Part shown: positions 54,335 to 64,000 of the stretch, piece after piece
Layout of the letters: every line of letters starts with the position of its first letter
Numbering within the stretch: the stretch's first letter is position 1
The notes under the pieces: generated by a model
Databases searched by the model: none
Told to the model about the DNA's origin: nothing
The model's input: the letters and a program-made list of their open reading frames with translations, nothing else
Source of the DNA: Microvelia longipes
Taxonomy: Eukaryota; Arthropoda; Insecta; Hemiptera; Veliidae
Length of the DNA: 64,000 nucleotides
Direction: 5' to 3'
Assembly (NCBI GenBank): GCA_018340805.1
Contig: JACMZG010001870.1
Location: 14,509,309-14,573,308 of the forward strand
Program-made: the position numbers and the translations under genes

Positions 54335-54795
54335 CGAATGTAGTACAGCTGAGTCCAGCTGCACTTTACGAGTTTAGTACATCTCTCTATCATGAATTTC
54401 ACAATGGTATCCATTGTGAAGTTGCCTTTCATCAGGGTTGCCAATTTCACGAAAGTACATCTGTCTATCATGAATTTTACAATGGTATCCATTGTGAAGT
54501 TGCCTTTCATCAGGGTTGCCAATTTCACGATTTAGTACAGCTGTCTATCATAAATTTAACAGTGGTACCAGGCCTTCATATTGGCTGTCAGCTCAGATTC
54601 TAGTAAAGCTGTGATCAGCAAATTTCACAATCACAAATTCACACTGCTTATCATGAGTCCAGTCAGCCAACTTTACGAATTTAGTACATCTGCTTCATGA
54701 ATTACACAATGGTATCCATTGTGAAGTTGCCTTTCATCAGGGTTGCCAATTTCACGAACTTAGTACAGATGTCTATGATAAATTTTTAAAATGCA
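54335..54795 (+). repeat. About 84-bp satellite
   Basis: Five to six units of TTTAGTACATCTGTCTATCA, then TGAATTTCACAATGGTATCC, ATTGTGAAGTTGCCTTTCAT and CAGGGTTGCCAATTTCACGA. CAATGGTATCCATTGTG is an internal 7-bp inverted repeat in each unit. Both-strand frames over the array are artefacts. 54.80-55.20 kb holds nothing recognised. Confidence 0.92.
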
Positions 54796-55214
54796 TGGTT
54801 TCCCTTCCTCAAGCGAATAATTACAAAGATAATTCGCTATCTGTTAAATTGAAAGGTTTTTAACTCTTTGACTTATATAGGTTTTGACTTAAAGCTTTTA
54901 ACATCTAGTTTATTTCTTGTTGCGGAATTTTCTCTATAATGGACCAGGTTGAGTGCTTTTAGAGCACATATAGATCTTTCTAGAGCTTTTAGTTCTTATC
55001 ACAAATAGTTTTTGTATTATCCACACTAGAGATCCAGAGATTTTTGTGTCCAGGAAAAACTTTTCCCTATCTAAAAAAACCATCAACTCCTTGATGTTTT
55101 TGTGACTTTTCCACACAAAAATATTAAATTATTCCCTGTCTATTTAGGAACATTAAAATTAATAAAAGCTTTTAAACTATATTAAGAAGATATTTAAAAG
55201 GCTCAAGGACCATA

Positions 55215-55560
55215 GACACTTCTTGGATTTATAAAAATTCTTCGGAAAATTTTCCATTGGAATGCGTGTTTCCGTGCTTAACAATCTATTTTTTTGCTTA
55301 AGGTTCCGGTTTATGCTTCATAACTTGAGCAGTTACTCAATTGGACCTTTTTCACGGCAAAACATATTACCCTGAATATAACCGATTTCTTCTTAAATTT
55401 CGCTGATTCAGCAAATCGGGTTAATGACGTCACAAAAACTTTGTGTTTTTAATAGAGGTCGTGACCTCCCCAAGGTTGATTTTTGAACCAAGTTACCAAG
55501 TTTGATTGAAAAATACTTATCCGTTCGAAATATAGCGTGTTCACAAGAACGCGTCTAGAA
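55215..55560 (+). repeat. Family C copy joined to the GACGTCACA repeat
   Basis: It has TGGAATGCGTGTTTCCGTGC, TTAAGGTTCCGGTTTATGC, TAACTTGAGCAGTTACTCAA, GGGTTAATGACGTCACAAAA, AGGTTGATTTTTGAACC and CGTTCGAAATATAGCGTG. Parallels lie at 35.28-35.37 kb and 59.10-59.28 kb. Confidence 0.7.
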
Positions 55561-55562
55561 AT

Positions 55563-55622
55563 ACATACACACACACATACACACACACACACACACACAC
55601 AACAACACATATATATATATAA
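55563..55622. repeat. CA/TA microsatellite
   Basis: (CA)n then (TA)n. At 55645-55690 a B-box-like GAGGTTCGACTCCCGCCC follows, a possible decayed SINE head. Confidence 0.9.
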
Positions 55623-55699
55623 ATTTCATGAAATACATTTTTTCGTCATTACGGACTTGTGTCGTGGTCTGAGGTTCGACTCCCGCCCTAACGTCTATC

Positions 55700-56150
55700 C
55701 TATTAGCGAATTTTTCCCAAAGGAAATTCGCTAAAACGAAACTATGTTAAAATTTAAATATGAACTAAACGAATTTAAAACAATTGTCTAAACGGTTTAT
55801 AATTATACTGGCTGTAGAGTTTTTTGTTTAAACTCTACTATAATATGGCTATTATTATAGAAGTCTCTATAGGAATGCGATTATGACTCTTTTGCTAAAG
55901 AATAGGGATGATGGATTGATTACAAAGAAGAGAGTTATACATCGGGTATGGGGTGCCTCGCAAAATGGATATGTTTCCTTTATCTATGAATTTGCATCGC
56001 TCGTTCATACAATATCATGTTTAACCAAAGCTTACAGTGGTATTTATTCGGCTTGCTAGCGTGCTGATTAATTGGGTGTTAAATCATAAAGATAATAAAA
56101 GCTTAGAAATAATACAGGATAAAGTCATTCAATCAAATAATGCGGGTAAT
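55700..56150. other. AT-rich spacer, nothing recognised
   Basis: A weak echo of the family-A tail (CATCGGGTATGGGGTGCCTC, ATTTGCATCGCTCGTTC) occurs near 55940-56000. Confidence 0.35.
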
Positions 56151-56154
56151 ACTG

Positions 56155-57352
56155 AAGAAGAAGTAAAGTGCTACTGTTCCGACTGTAGAGCATAATAGAC
56201 CAAGAGCCCAGGGGTGTTTTGTTAATAAAAAGTGTAATGGCTGGAACCGGTCTCAATTTTTCGTAAATACCTTCCTGAACAAGGATCTGCAATTCTGCCG
56301 ACTCGTATCGGATGGGTGTCCCAGGCAGAACGCACTTTAGGGTCAAAGGTTCTGCCTGGGACACCCATCCGATACGAGTCGGCGGATTGTAATATCCTTG
56401 TTCAGGAAGGTATTTACGAAAAATTGAGACCGGTTCCAGCCATTACACTGTTTGTTAACTTGGGTGGTAAATTTGACCTGTAAAGTCGTTCTGTCTGGGA
56501 CGCCCATCCGATCGATCGGCAAATTGTATATCCTTGTTCAGGAGGTATTTATGAAAAATTGAGACCGGTTCCAGCCATTACACTGTTTGTTAACTTGGGT
56601 GGTAAATTTGACCTGTAAAGTGCGTTCTGCTGGGACACCCATCCGATACGAGTCGGCAGAATTGCAGATCCTTGTTCAGGAAGGTATTTACGAAAACTTA
56701 TACCGTTTCCAGCCATTAAACTTTTATTGACAAAAACACCCTGGGCTCTTGGTCTATAAACAAAAAACAAGAGCAAGAACTAGACTGGTGGCCAGGAATA
56801 ACAAATTTTCTTTGGAAAAAATTAATGGGATAGGCGTTTTTTGACGAAAAATGGCCTTATTTATGTTTTTAAACGCTAGATCAATTAAAACCAGTACGGA
56901 TTCAATACGACCATCCTATGTGACAAAAAAGTTAAAAAAACTGTGGCAAATAACCGAAAAATATAATGACAGGCAATAAAAAGTAAATTTCAGGGTGTTG
57001 TTTTCAGTGTTATTTGGAATACCGAATCAAACACAACCACTCTAAGTGACCAAAAAGTAAAAAAAAACGTGGCAAATAAGTTGAATAGAGTGTCGTTTTC
57101 GGTGTTTTGGGAGTACTAAGTTGGATCAAACTGATCCGGAGTCAATTCGAAAACTCAAATTACTCAAAACCTGAGGGCCCGTGTTCGAACCAAGGTATAG
57201 AGAACATTTTTTCGTTCATTTTGACTTTATAAGTTTTAACTACTAAATACTTTTAATAGCATTTTTGTTAGTTGTTGTTTGTTGTTTGTTTGTCAGTTGT
57301 TTATGCTCTACAGTCGGAACAGTAGCACTTTTACTTCGTTGGCCTTCTTAGA
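56155..57352. mobile_element. About 1.2-kb nested inverted-repeat element
   Basis: The outer ends AAGTAAAGTGCTACTGTTCC then GACTGTAGAGCATAA, and the inverse at 57302-57345, form about 38-bp terminal repeats. Inside, a ~150-bp module appears once inverted (56.21-56.36 kb) and three times direct (56.35-56.75 kb). The module has CCTTCCTGAACAAGGAT, CCGACTCGTATCGGATGGGT, TGCCTGGGACACCCATC and GAGACCGGTTCCAGCCATTA. Short frames over it are artefacts. Confidence 0.8.
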
Positions 57353-57735
57353 TTTTTTAAAGGACATGCTCTAACATTCTTTGAAAAATTTAAGCTTGTG
57401 CTCAATGCTAACTGAGCTCAGTATGTGACTACCACAAACACCGAAAATCGGTCAAATTAAGAGTTATTTTTTGCCGGGAAAGAGATTGCTATTTATGTTT
57501 TAGGAGCGGAATTAAATGAAACCAATCCAGAATCGATACGACCACTTTAAGTGAACAAAAACTCGAAAAAGCATGGTAAATTATTGGAAGCCATAAGTGC
57601 GGCCAGTAAACTATAAATTTCGAGTGGGGAGTCGTTTTCACTAGTGGAGTCGGGGACTATCGAACCAAATCGGTCCGAATTCGATAAGACTACCTTAAAA
57701 ACGATAGTAAATCCTAAAATACGGTCGATAAACAA
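56875..57735 (+). repeat. Degenerate tandem of about 130-bp units
   Basis: Recurrent words are CAATACGACCA (variants CGATACGACCAC), AAGTGACCAAAAAGT, GTGGCAAATAA, GTAAATTTC and GTCGTTTTC. About five strongly diverged units overlap the right end of the preceding element. No gene recognised from here to 58.37 kb. Confidence 0.5.
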
Positions 57736-58640
57736 CATAAGTCCTGGTCACACTTTCGATGTTTATGAGGCGCTGAATCAAATAAAGCCGGTCAATTTGT
57801 CAAAGGTAATCGGAAATCTGCCGTATTATGATCCTATGTAAAACCGCCACCATAGTTAACCGCCACATAGTTAACTAGAAAAAAGCGTCTACTTCAGTAT
57901 TTTGCGGTTAAAACTAATTGGTGCTTACCCAAAACTTATTTTTATCATAAAGTCTGGTCAAACCCTAAAAGGCTGTGGAAGCCACTTTTACTCGGAAAAT
58001 ACTGTTACATAATTACCCTCAATATTCTGTAAGAATGCGATAATAAAGTATTACAATACGCCATCTCATCTTTTAGATGCCTTGTACTGTTTTATAACTA
58101 CCAGCTGAACATCTTTATTTTGTTAGTTATCCGATTAAACGTATAATATAGTGAAGAAGGAGTGAAATAAGGCAATAATAAGAACATTAAAAGACTAATG
58201 GGGCTTAATATCGTATGTTACATCCGAAATACAGAATAATGGCTTTTTAAGTATACTGTATAATGATGTATATCAGATTTCTTTTACATTCACACAATAG
58301 ATAGCTGAAAAGCTATTAAAGGCAAGAAAATCAACACGGTTATATCTGCCATAAGTTATAACTCTTTGGCTAAATAGCTATCAGAGACCGTACGATAGTA
58401 ATACTTAAATATAGGCCATGGTCCCTAAAAGCATCGCGTCTAGGATACTGCAGCGTGGCGCAACCACTGCTTTGAGGGCCTTCGGATTGGTCAAAAGGAT
58501 TTATTTCCTTACATGGCATTTTCCATGTAGAAATAGTTATTAACGTATCAGGGAGAAACAGAGTCATTACGCCCCGATTTTTTTGTTGGTCCAGAGACGT
58601 AAGCCGCAGGAACCATAATGTTTAAACCCAGAGGCTTTAC
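57736..58640. other. Spacer, nothing recognised with confidence
   Basis: A GC-richer stretch at 58.41-58.50 kb (GCATCGCGTCTAGG, GCAGCGTGGCGCAACC, GGGCCTTCGGATTGG) lacks tRNA folding and any conserved peptide. Confidence 0.3.
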
Positions 58641-58770
58641 CGAGGGTTTATAGGGATGGTTCTGAGGCGGTGCCAGGGACCAGCTAGTTTACTCCCGAGG
58701 CGAACCCGAGGAAGGTAATTAAAGTGGGGTACACAAGGACTGTTTTCTCCCGTGGTACGTACAAGACTTT
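58641..58770 (-). repeat. Family H fragment
   Basis: The minus strand reads TTCCTCGGGTTCGCCTCGGG then AGTAAACTAGC, matching the family-H words at 39.66-39.80 kb. Confidence 0.5.
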
Positions 58771-59099
58771 TCCTCTAAAAAAGTAAAGATTTATAGCATT
58801 ATCATTAATAGAAATTGCAAAAACAGTGACTTTCTTACAGTTTGACATACCTTGACACCACGTTATGCGCTACTGATGCGCTATATGTGTTATCCAATCC
58901 CATGGGGGTCCCAAAAGAAACTTTGCGGACATTTTAATAACAGTTTAAGCTCTTTTAGGAATTTTTAAAAATTAGCTTCTTGAGATATTAGCATTTTTAT
59001 TTTATATTTGCTCAAAATAAAAACCAGCAACTAAATGGTATTTTTGTGAACCATACATAGTAGTATATGTGTAAAAAAATTCAGCACAATCTTAACACT

Positions 59100-59285
59100 T
59101 TTGATTTGTAACTTTTAGAAATGTTGGTGGGGTCATTATTGTGGGTAAATGACGTCACACATATTTAACAAACAAAAGGGTTCTGGACATTAGAAAGGTT
59201 GATTTTTGTACCAAGTTATATTTCGATATGAGAAAGCGTTCGAATGTCATCGTGGCCATAGAGACGTCTAGGACACAAAAAATCT
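59100..59285 (+). repeat. GACGTCACA repeat preceding a microsatellite
   Basis: It has GGGTAAATGACGTCACACAT, AAGGTTGATTTTTGTACCAA and GAAAGCGTTCGAATGTCATC, like the copies at 35.28-35.37 and 55.42-55.55 kb. All three run into AC/AT microsatellites. Confidence 0.65.
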
Positions 59286-59309
59286 TGTACATACAATCAA
59301 TACATATGT

Positions 59310-59485
<176 letters not shown>

Positions 59486-60039
59486 TTGATCAGTGAGTCC
59501 CCCTCATTCCTAAAAAAATCCAGCCCATATTCTTTTTTCCGAGAATTCGAGTTTCTTCGAGAATTCGCTAAAATGAAGAATAAAAACTTTTATTATAAAT
59601 GTATAGTTTGGTGCAGATATGTTTTCTTATTTAAAACGAGAATGACGTCACGGAAAAGCTATTTAGAAGAATATTGCCAGCGATTCTATCTAATGGGATT
59701 TTCTAGACAATTGTTTCTAAAAGTATTATTTTAGACAGCTTATACAGTATTAACAGCTTACTTTTATAAAAGTAAGATTTTAAAAATTTAAGTTAAATTA
59801 AGATCTGTAGAGACTAGAGTTTCAATGTCTCACGTATGGTGACCAAGGACTTGAGAGAAATATCAAAAAGATCAATACCTGTTTGGCTTCTTTTAACCTT
59901 CAACATTATAATGTTAAAAATAATTTCGTTTATTGTGATCGTAATATAATAGCATTTATTTAACAATCTGGGATGAAATCATATAATAAATGTTTTATAA
60001 ATCATAAATACCCCCTCTCCCAGAATGGTACTATTAAAA

Positions 60040-60730
60040 AACCTAAAATTTCTATGAAAAAAACAACAGAGCTCTGTATCGAAATTAGAATGTCAGAATT
60101 TAAACACTAGAATACATATTATATGTAGCAATAATGAATCCTTTCTACATCCAAAATAAACCAGAATAGAATCTAAAATATTTTAGCAAAAATGCATCCT
60201 CTGTACATCGAAATTAAAACCTAGAATTACTATTAAATAAATATGGCAATATATACAGGTTTACATCTAAATCTAAAAAAACCTAAAATTTCTATGAAAA
60301 AAACAACACATCTCTGTATCGAAATTAGAATGTCTGAATATTTATCATACATAGCATTAATACAACCTCTCTACACCCAAATAAAAACCTAGAATATTTA
60401 TTACATATAGTAATAATGCATGATTTCTTCATCGAAATTAAAACCTAGAATATTTATTTATATAGCAATAATCATCATCTCTACATTCAAATAAAGCCTA
60501 GAATGTTTATTATACATACATAGTAATAATGCACAATTTCTTCAAAACCTAGAATATTTATTAGTAATGTAGTAATACATCCTCTCTACACCCAAATGAA
60601 AACCTAGAATATTTATTATACATAGTAATAATGCATGATTTCTTCATCGAAATTAAAACCTAGAATATTTATTATTATTTGCAGTAATGCATTCTCTCAA
60701 AATAGACATTATAACCTAGAATATTTATAA
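60040..60730 (+). repeat. About 55-65-bp satellite with AAAACCTAGAATATTTATTA
   Basis: About eleven diverged units with AAAACCTAGAATATTTATTA, TACATAGTAATAATGCAT, CTCTCTACACCCAAAT and TTTCTTCATCGAAATT. Related scraps recur at 63.05-63.16 kb (GTAATGCATCCTTTACATGG). 60.73-61.33 kb holds nothing recognised. Confidence 0.9.
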
Positions 60731-61334
60731 TAAATATTTTTTTATGATATAATAATTTTTAAAATGATTATTATTTTATAAAAAAAAGTAGAATATTTAG
60801 ACACTATAAATCATGATTAAATTACTTTGGGGATGATTACATAAATAAACATTTAAAAAGAATTTACAAACTAAAATACTGATCATATTAGAAGAAATTT
60901 GTCACAAAATTAAACAATAACAATAAGTTCAAAATGGCAGATAAAGGACTCGTCAGAATAAATACTAATTCAATTTAAATTTGAAGGAGAATTTTATGAT
61001 TGTTTATACAAAATTATATAATTTGTATTTTCTACGTCTTTAAATGGTGAAACATCGTAGCAGTTTAAACTCTTTGATTTAATTGGTTTATTTTACAGAA
61101 ATTTTTCATTTGAAGAAAACAAGCTGGGAAGTCATATTTTTCAATTATTCTAAGGTCTCTTTTTTAACGACACAAAATAAAATTAATAATAAAATTCATA
61201 AAAAGTTTTATGTGTATTTTAAGTTACGTTTTATGTTCAACTTAACGGTACTTTAAATCTCATAAATGGAACAATAATTCTATTCGATATAACTCGTACA
61301 ATCATTCATGGAATAAAACAAAACTTTTTACGTT

Positions 61335-61640
61335 TCCTTATTAATACCGTAGGTATAAAGAAAAAGTATTGAGTTTTCACTAAAACTTCGAAACCGGAAT
61401 TTCCACCCTAAATTATCCGATTCGAGTGTTTAAAGACTTCCAGAGTGGGTTTTACGAAGATATCTATCAGTATGCGGTATCTATTAGTATCTATCAAAGT
61501 GGCCCCGATATATTTATGCTAGAGAGTTCAAGTCGGTACAAAAATCCCTCTTCAGTTGTGCTTTCCAGAAAAAAAATTATGACACCATTAACAGGCAATA
61601 ATCAGGTACAATGGACCCACATACGAGGTCTAAGTACCTA
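61335..61640 (+). repeat. Family A head and partial body
   Basis: It has AATACCGTAGGTATAAAGAA, CGAAACCGGAATTTCC, TTATCCGATTCGAGTG and TTTATGCTAGAGAGTTCAAG. There is no 5S-like module. The short frame across it is a by-product. Confidence 0.7.
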
Positions 61641-61724
61641 GGAAATGATTTCCTCCGGAATTTAATTAAAATTAAAAAAACTGGCAATAATGACAGCAAA
61701 AATTTCGAAAATTTATAAAACGTT

Positions 61725-62055
61725 GGACGTAGTTTAAAACGATGGATTGAGCTGTGGAGAGCCATGATAAGAAGAAATAGAACTAAACAAGTTTTCGTCT
61801 CTCCACTCATTATAGTTACTAACAACAAAGCCGAATTGTTTTGACCGTTAACGGTTAAAAATCGGCTTTGTTATTAGAAATTATAATGAGTGGAGAGACA
61901 AAAAAATGTTTAGTTCTATGTCTTCTCATCATAGCACTCCACAGCTCAATCCATCGTTTTAAACTTGGATTTGTTATTATTATTTTTGGCTTTGTTGTTA
62001 GTATATAATGAGTGGAGAGACGAAAGCCTGTTTAGGTTTATTTCTTCTTATTTAA
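61725..62055. mobile_element. Family F inverted repeat, copy 2, with an extra arm
   Basis: Arms of about 115 bp: GTTTAAAACGATGGATTGAG, CTGTGGAGAGCCATGATAAG, ACAAGTTTTCGTCTCTCCAC and AAAGCCGAATT, then the central GACCGTTAACGGTTAAAA and the inverse to 61.97 kb. A further arm (GGCTTTGTTGTTAGTATATA, TGAGTGGAGAGACGAAAGCC) lies at 61.98-62.05 kb. Confidence 0.88.
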
Positions 62056-62078
62056 AAAATATTTTCGCTTCTAGCGTT

Positions 62079-62190
62079 AAGGCACTTATCCATGGCTTCG
62101 ATTAAAAGACGCTGGATTTAAAGCCTCTCTAAAAATCAAGCCGCTTTGAAATCCAGCGTTTTTAAACGAATACGAGGATAAGTGCCTTAA
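62079..62190. repeat. 112-bp palindrome
   Basis: GTTAAGGCACTTATCC, GACGCTGGATTTAAAG and their inverses (CTTTGAAATCCAGCG, GGATAAGTGCCTTAAC) form about 48-bp arms with a 16-bp centre. Confidence 0.85.
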
Positions 62191-62374
62191 CAGTGAGGCA
62201 ACTCTGTGTGTGTACAAGCTATATAGTCAAGGCGCCCCGTCCTTCAGTCAAGTTTGTACGATTAGACTCACTGGTAGACTGCTGATCTACTTTTTAATAA
62301 TCAACGGTAGGTTTTGTTTTATATTTTAACTTTTGTTTTATTTACATTTTTTGTATTTTATCTAGTATGAATTT

Positions 62375-62495
62375 ATTTTGTTTGTTATGCAGGCACTGAC
62401 GATGACTGTTAACGGTTGAAAGTCGGCTTTGTTATTAGTATTATAATGAGTGGTGAGACGAAAACTTGTTTCATTCTATTTCTTCATATTTAAAA
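62375..62495 (+). mobile_element. Family F single arm
   Basis: It has TTGTTTGTTATGCAGGCACT, GACGATGACTGTTAACGG, TTGAAAGTCGGCTTTGTTAT and TAATGAGTGGTGAGACGAAA. It aligns to the right arm of the 21.7-kb copy. Confidence 0.8.
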
Positions 62496-62539
62496 GATAT
62501 TTTGATTTGAAATTAAGCCCACATATAGTCATGTATAGG

Positions 62540-62885
62540 ACCAAAAAATTAGCCAAGTTTCATTTCATTATTAGGTTTAGTTCAATTTCTATCAAAAATA
62601 GTTAAAAATCCAAAAATAATAGAGTAAAACAATTGGTCAGCAAAGTTTCATTTTAATACAACTGCTATATCTACGGTTTTGTTGAACCAATTAAGCAGCA
62701 TCGAGTAATGCCAATACCTGGATGGGTCAGCGCTGGAATAAAACAAATGTAATTACTGTCTAAGGACGAGCAAAATGAGTCAAACTGCAGTATAAATTTA
62801 GTGAGCTTTATATTATTAAAACAAGCGTAGCGATTCAGGTTCGGTGGAAAATATTTTCGAGCTACTGCGTACCCGATATTTTATT
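62540..62885 (+). repeat. Family A 3' half with 5S-like module at 62684-62739
   Basis: It has CAAGTTTCATTTCATTATTA, then AATTAAGCAGCATCGAGTAA and TACCTGGATGGGTCAGCGC, followed by GGACGAGCAAAATGAGTC and CTACTGCGTACCCGAT. The head is absent. Confidence 0.8.
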
Positions 62886-63189
62886 TATTATATTGTCAGT
62901 TTGAAAATATCAAAAAAGGAATTATAAAGAAAGACTTTATAAAGAAAGAATAATTTGAGAAAATAAAATTATAGCAAAGAATTAATTCTTGTTTTAAATT
63001 ATTTATACCCGCATAATGCACAGTCAATTAAAAAAATAAGCATATCCATTATACACAGCAATGATGCATCTTCTCCACATCTTAAAACCTTTTATTATAT
63101 TATAACAGTAATGCATCCTTTACATGGAGGTTATAAACCTAGAACTTCTATTAAAAGTAGTATATATTGTGCAATTTAATGAAATTTTT

Positions 63190-63192
63190 TTA

Positions 63193-63229
<37 letters not shown>

Positions 63230-63298
63230 CACACACACACACATATAATATAATATAATATATAATATTATTATATATAATATATATATATTATATAT

Positions 63299-63329
<31 letters not shown>

Positions 63330-63330
63330 C
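63190..63330. repeat. Palindromic (AC)n-(AT)n-(GT)n microsatellite
   Basis: (CA)n at 63195-63245, AT-rich centre, then (TG)n at 63300-63327. The whole tract is self-complementary and could extrude as a cruciform. Confidence 0.92.
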
Positions 63331-63709
63331 CTTTTTTAGAGTATTAGTATTAAGTATTAGATGACCTCATAAATCGTCGGATAGTTTTAGTTTTGCAGAA
63401 ATCACAGCGAATTTTAGCTACCAAAATTAATAATTTAACAACACCTTGGAAATTCTGCAATTGCTTCATTAATTAGTGGTAAACATACCCTTTACATCTA
63501 TAATTAGAGCAAAAAAAAGACGCAATCTAAAAATTAACCAGTAACAACACCAAAATTTCTTGGTAAGCTGTGTTTATTGCTAGGCTCAGTTTTCAGTTAA
63601 TCTCAAAATTTATAATCGTACCTTAAACAAAGATGTTATTTTCTTATTCAGTTCCTAATTTTCTTACCTGAAACAAAACAAAAAAAATTAATAACTGGTA
63701 TCAAAAAAT

Positions 63710-63855
63710 GTATAGCAGATAATAAGGGCTATATTTAAAATAAGGGCTATATAGCAAATAAGGCCTGTATAGCAAAGAAGGGCTATATAGCAATAGGGGC
63801 TATATAAGGGCTATATAGTAAATAAGGGCAATATTGCAAATAGGGCTATATTGTA
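63710..63855 (+). repeat. About 19-bp AATAAGGGCTATATAGCAA repeat
   Basis: About eight irregular units of AATAAGGGCTATATAGCAA. The flanks at 63.33-63.71 and 63.86-64.0 kb hold nothing recognised. Confidence 0.88.
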
Positions 63856-64000
63856 ATTATAAAAATTTCACATAAAAGAAAACAGTAAGGGGCTACTTGT
63901 AACTTTTTGTTTAACCAAAATTATTCGCAGTAAATATGGTACATTTTCTAAGTTTTGCACTTTTACGTTGGTACAAAAAATAAGTAGGAGTTTTTACTGT

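Noticed and set aside
54265..54603. 112-codon plus frame and 71-codon minus frame with repeated peptides
   Set aside because: Both are the 84-bp satellite translated on each strand. The repeated FHEST/YHEFHNGIHCEV-like segments follow the DNA unit.
58400..58520. tRNA or small RNA in the GC-richer patch
   Set aside because: No T-arm consensus and no closed cloverleaf could be drawn.
62396..62422. Functional hammerhead ribozyme
   Set aside because: CTGACGA, a stem and GAAA are present, but I cannot draw stem III or stem I with a UH cleavage site, so only the partial motif is reported.

Overview
The window is strongly AT-rich eukaryotic DNA. Its only confidently recognised gene is split by spliceosomal introns. 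The rest is microsatellites, minisatellites, SINEs, decayed LINEs and many fold-back or terminal-inverted-repeat elements. This fits a large, repeat-rich invertebrate genome. An arthropod, possibly hemipteran, is my guess from the MGAT2 exon sequences and repeat style; nothing here fixes the taxon. No operons, bacterial promoters or viral genes are visible.

0-7.3 kb holds the only confident protein-coding gene: four exons on the minus strand (7298-7081, 6339-6118, 2411-2170, 333-188). They encode the N-terminal ~277 residues of MGAT2 (alpha-1,6-mannosyl-glycoprotein 2-beta-N-acetylglucosaminyltransferase, family GT16). All four exons join in phase through GT-AG introns. The 5' exon and the C-terminal catalytic part lie outside the window. 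Its introns hold a 62-bp duplication of an exon end with its splice donor, a ~60-bp minisatellite, a family-A repeat and an inverted repeat.

7.4-26 kb is nested non-autonomous elements: hAT-like MITEs, a 272-bp palindrome, a ~1-kb fold-back beginning CAGGGTGTTTC, SINEs, a GC-rich islet, AT microsatellites and a decayed LINE fragment with an R2-type endonuclease domain (25.45-25.76 kb). 26-30 kb is two long minisatellites (about 38-bp and 67-bp units) and a MITE pair. 30-36 kb is stacked copies of family A, a fold-back element (family D), a MITE with an 8-bp target duplication, and tRNA-derived SINEs. 36-44 kb has further minisatellites, a LINE reverse-transcriptase remnant (38.68 kb), inverted family-A copies and a 1.2-kb hAT-like element with a perfect 8-bp target duplication (42.88-44.10 kb). 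44-64 kb continues with microsatellites, a LINE C-terminal remnant (47.6 kb), fold-backs, satellites and three weak candidate exons.

The most interesting system is family A, a dispersed ~0.7-0.8 kb element. It carries an internal module closely resembling the 3' half of 5S rRNA, including the A-box and C-box regions of the pol III promoter. Nine copies of the module are visible. A second theme is that several unrelated inverted-repeat elements carry a CTGANGA-hairpin-GAAA motif, which resembles part of the hammerhead ribozyme core found in Penelope-like elements.
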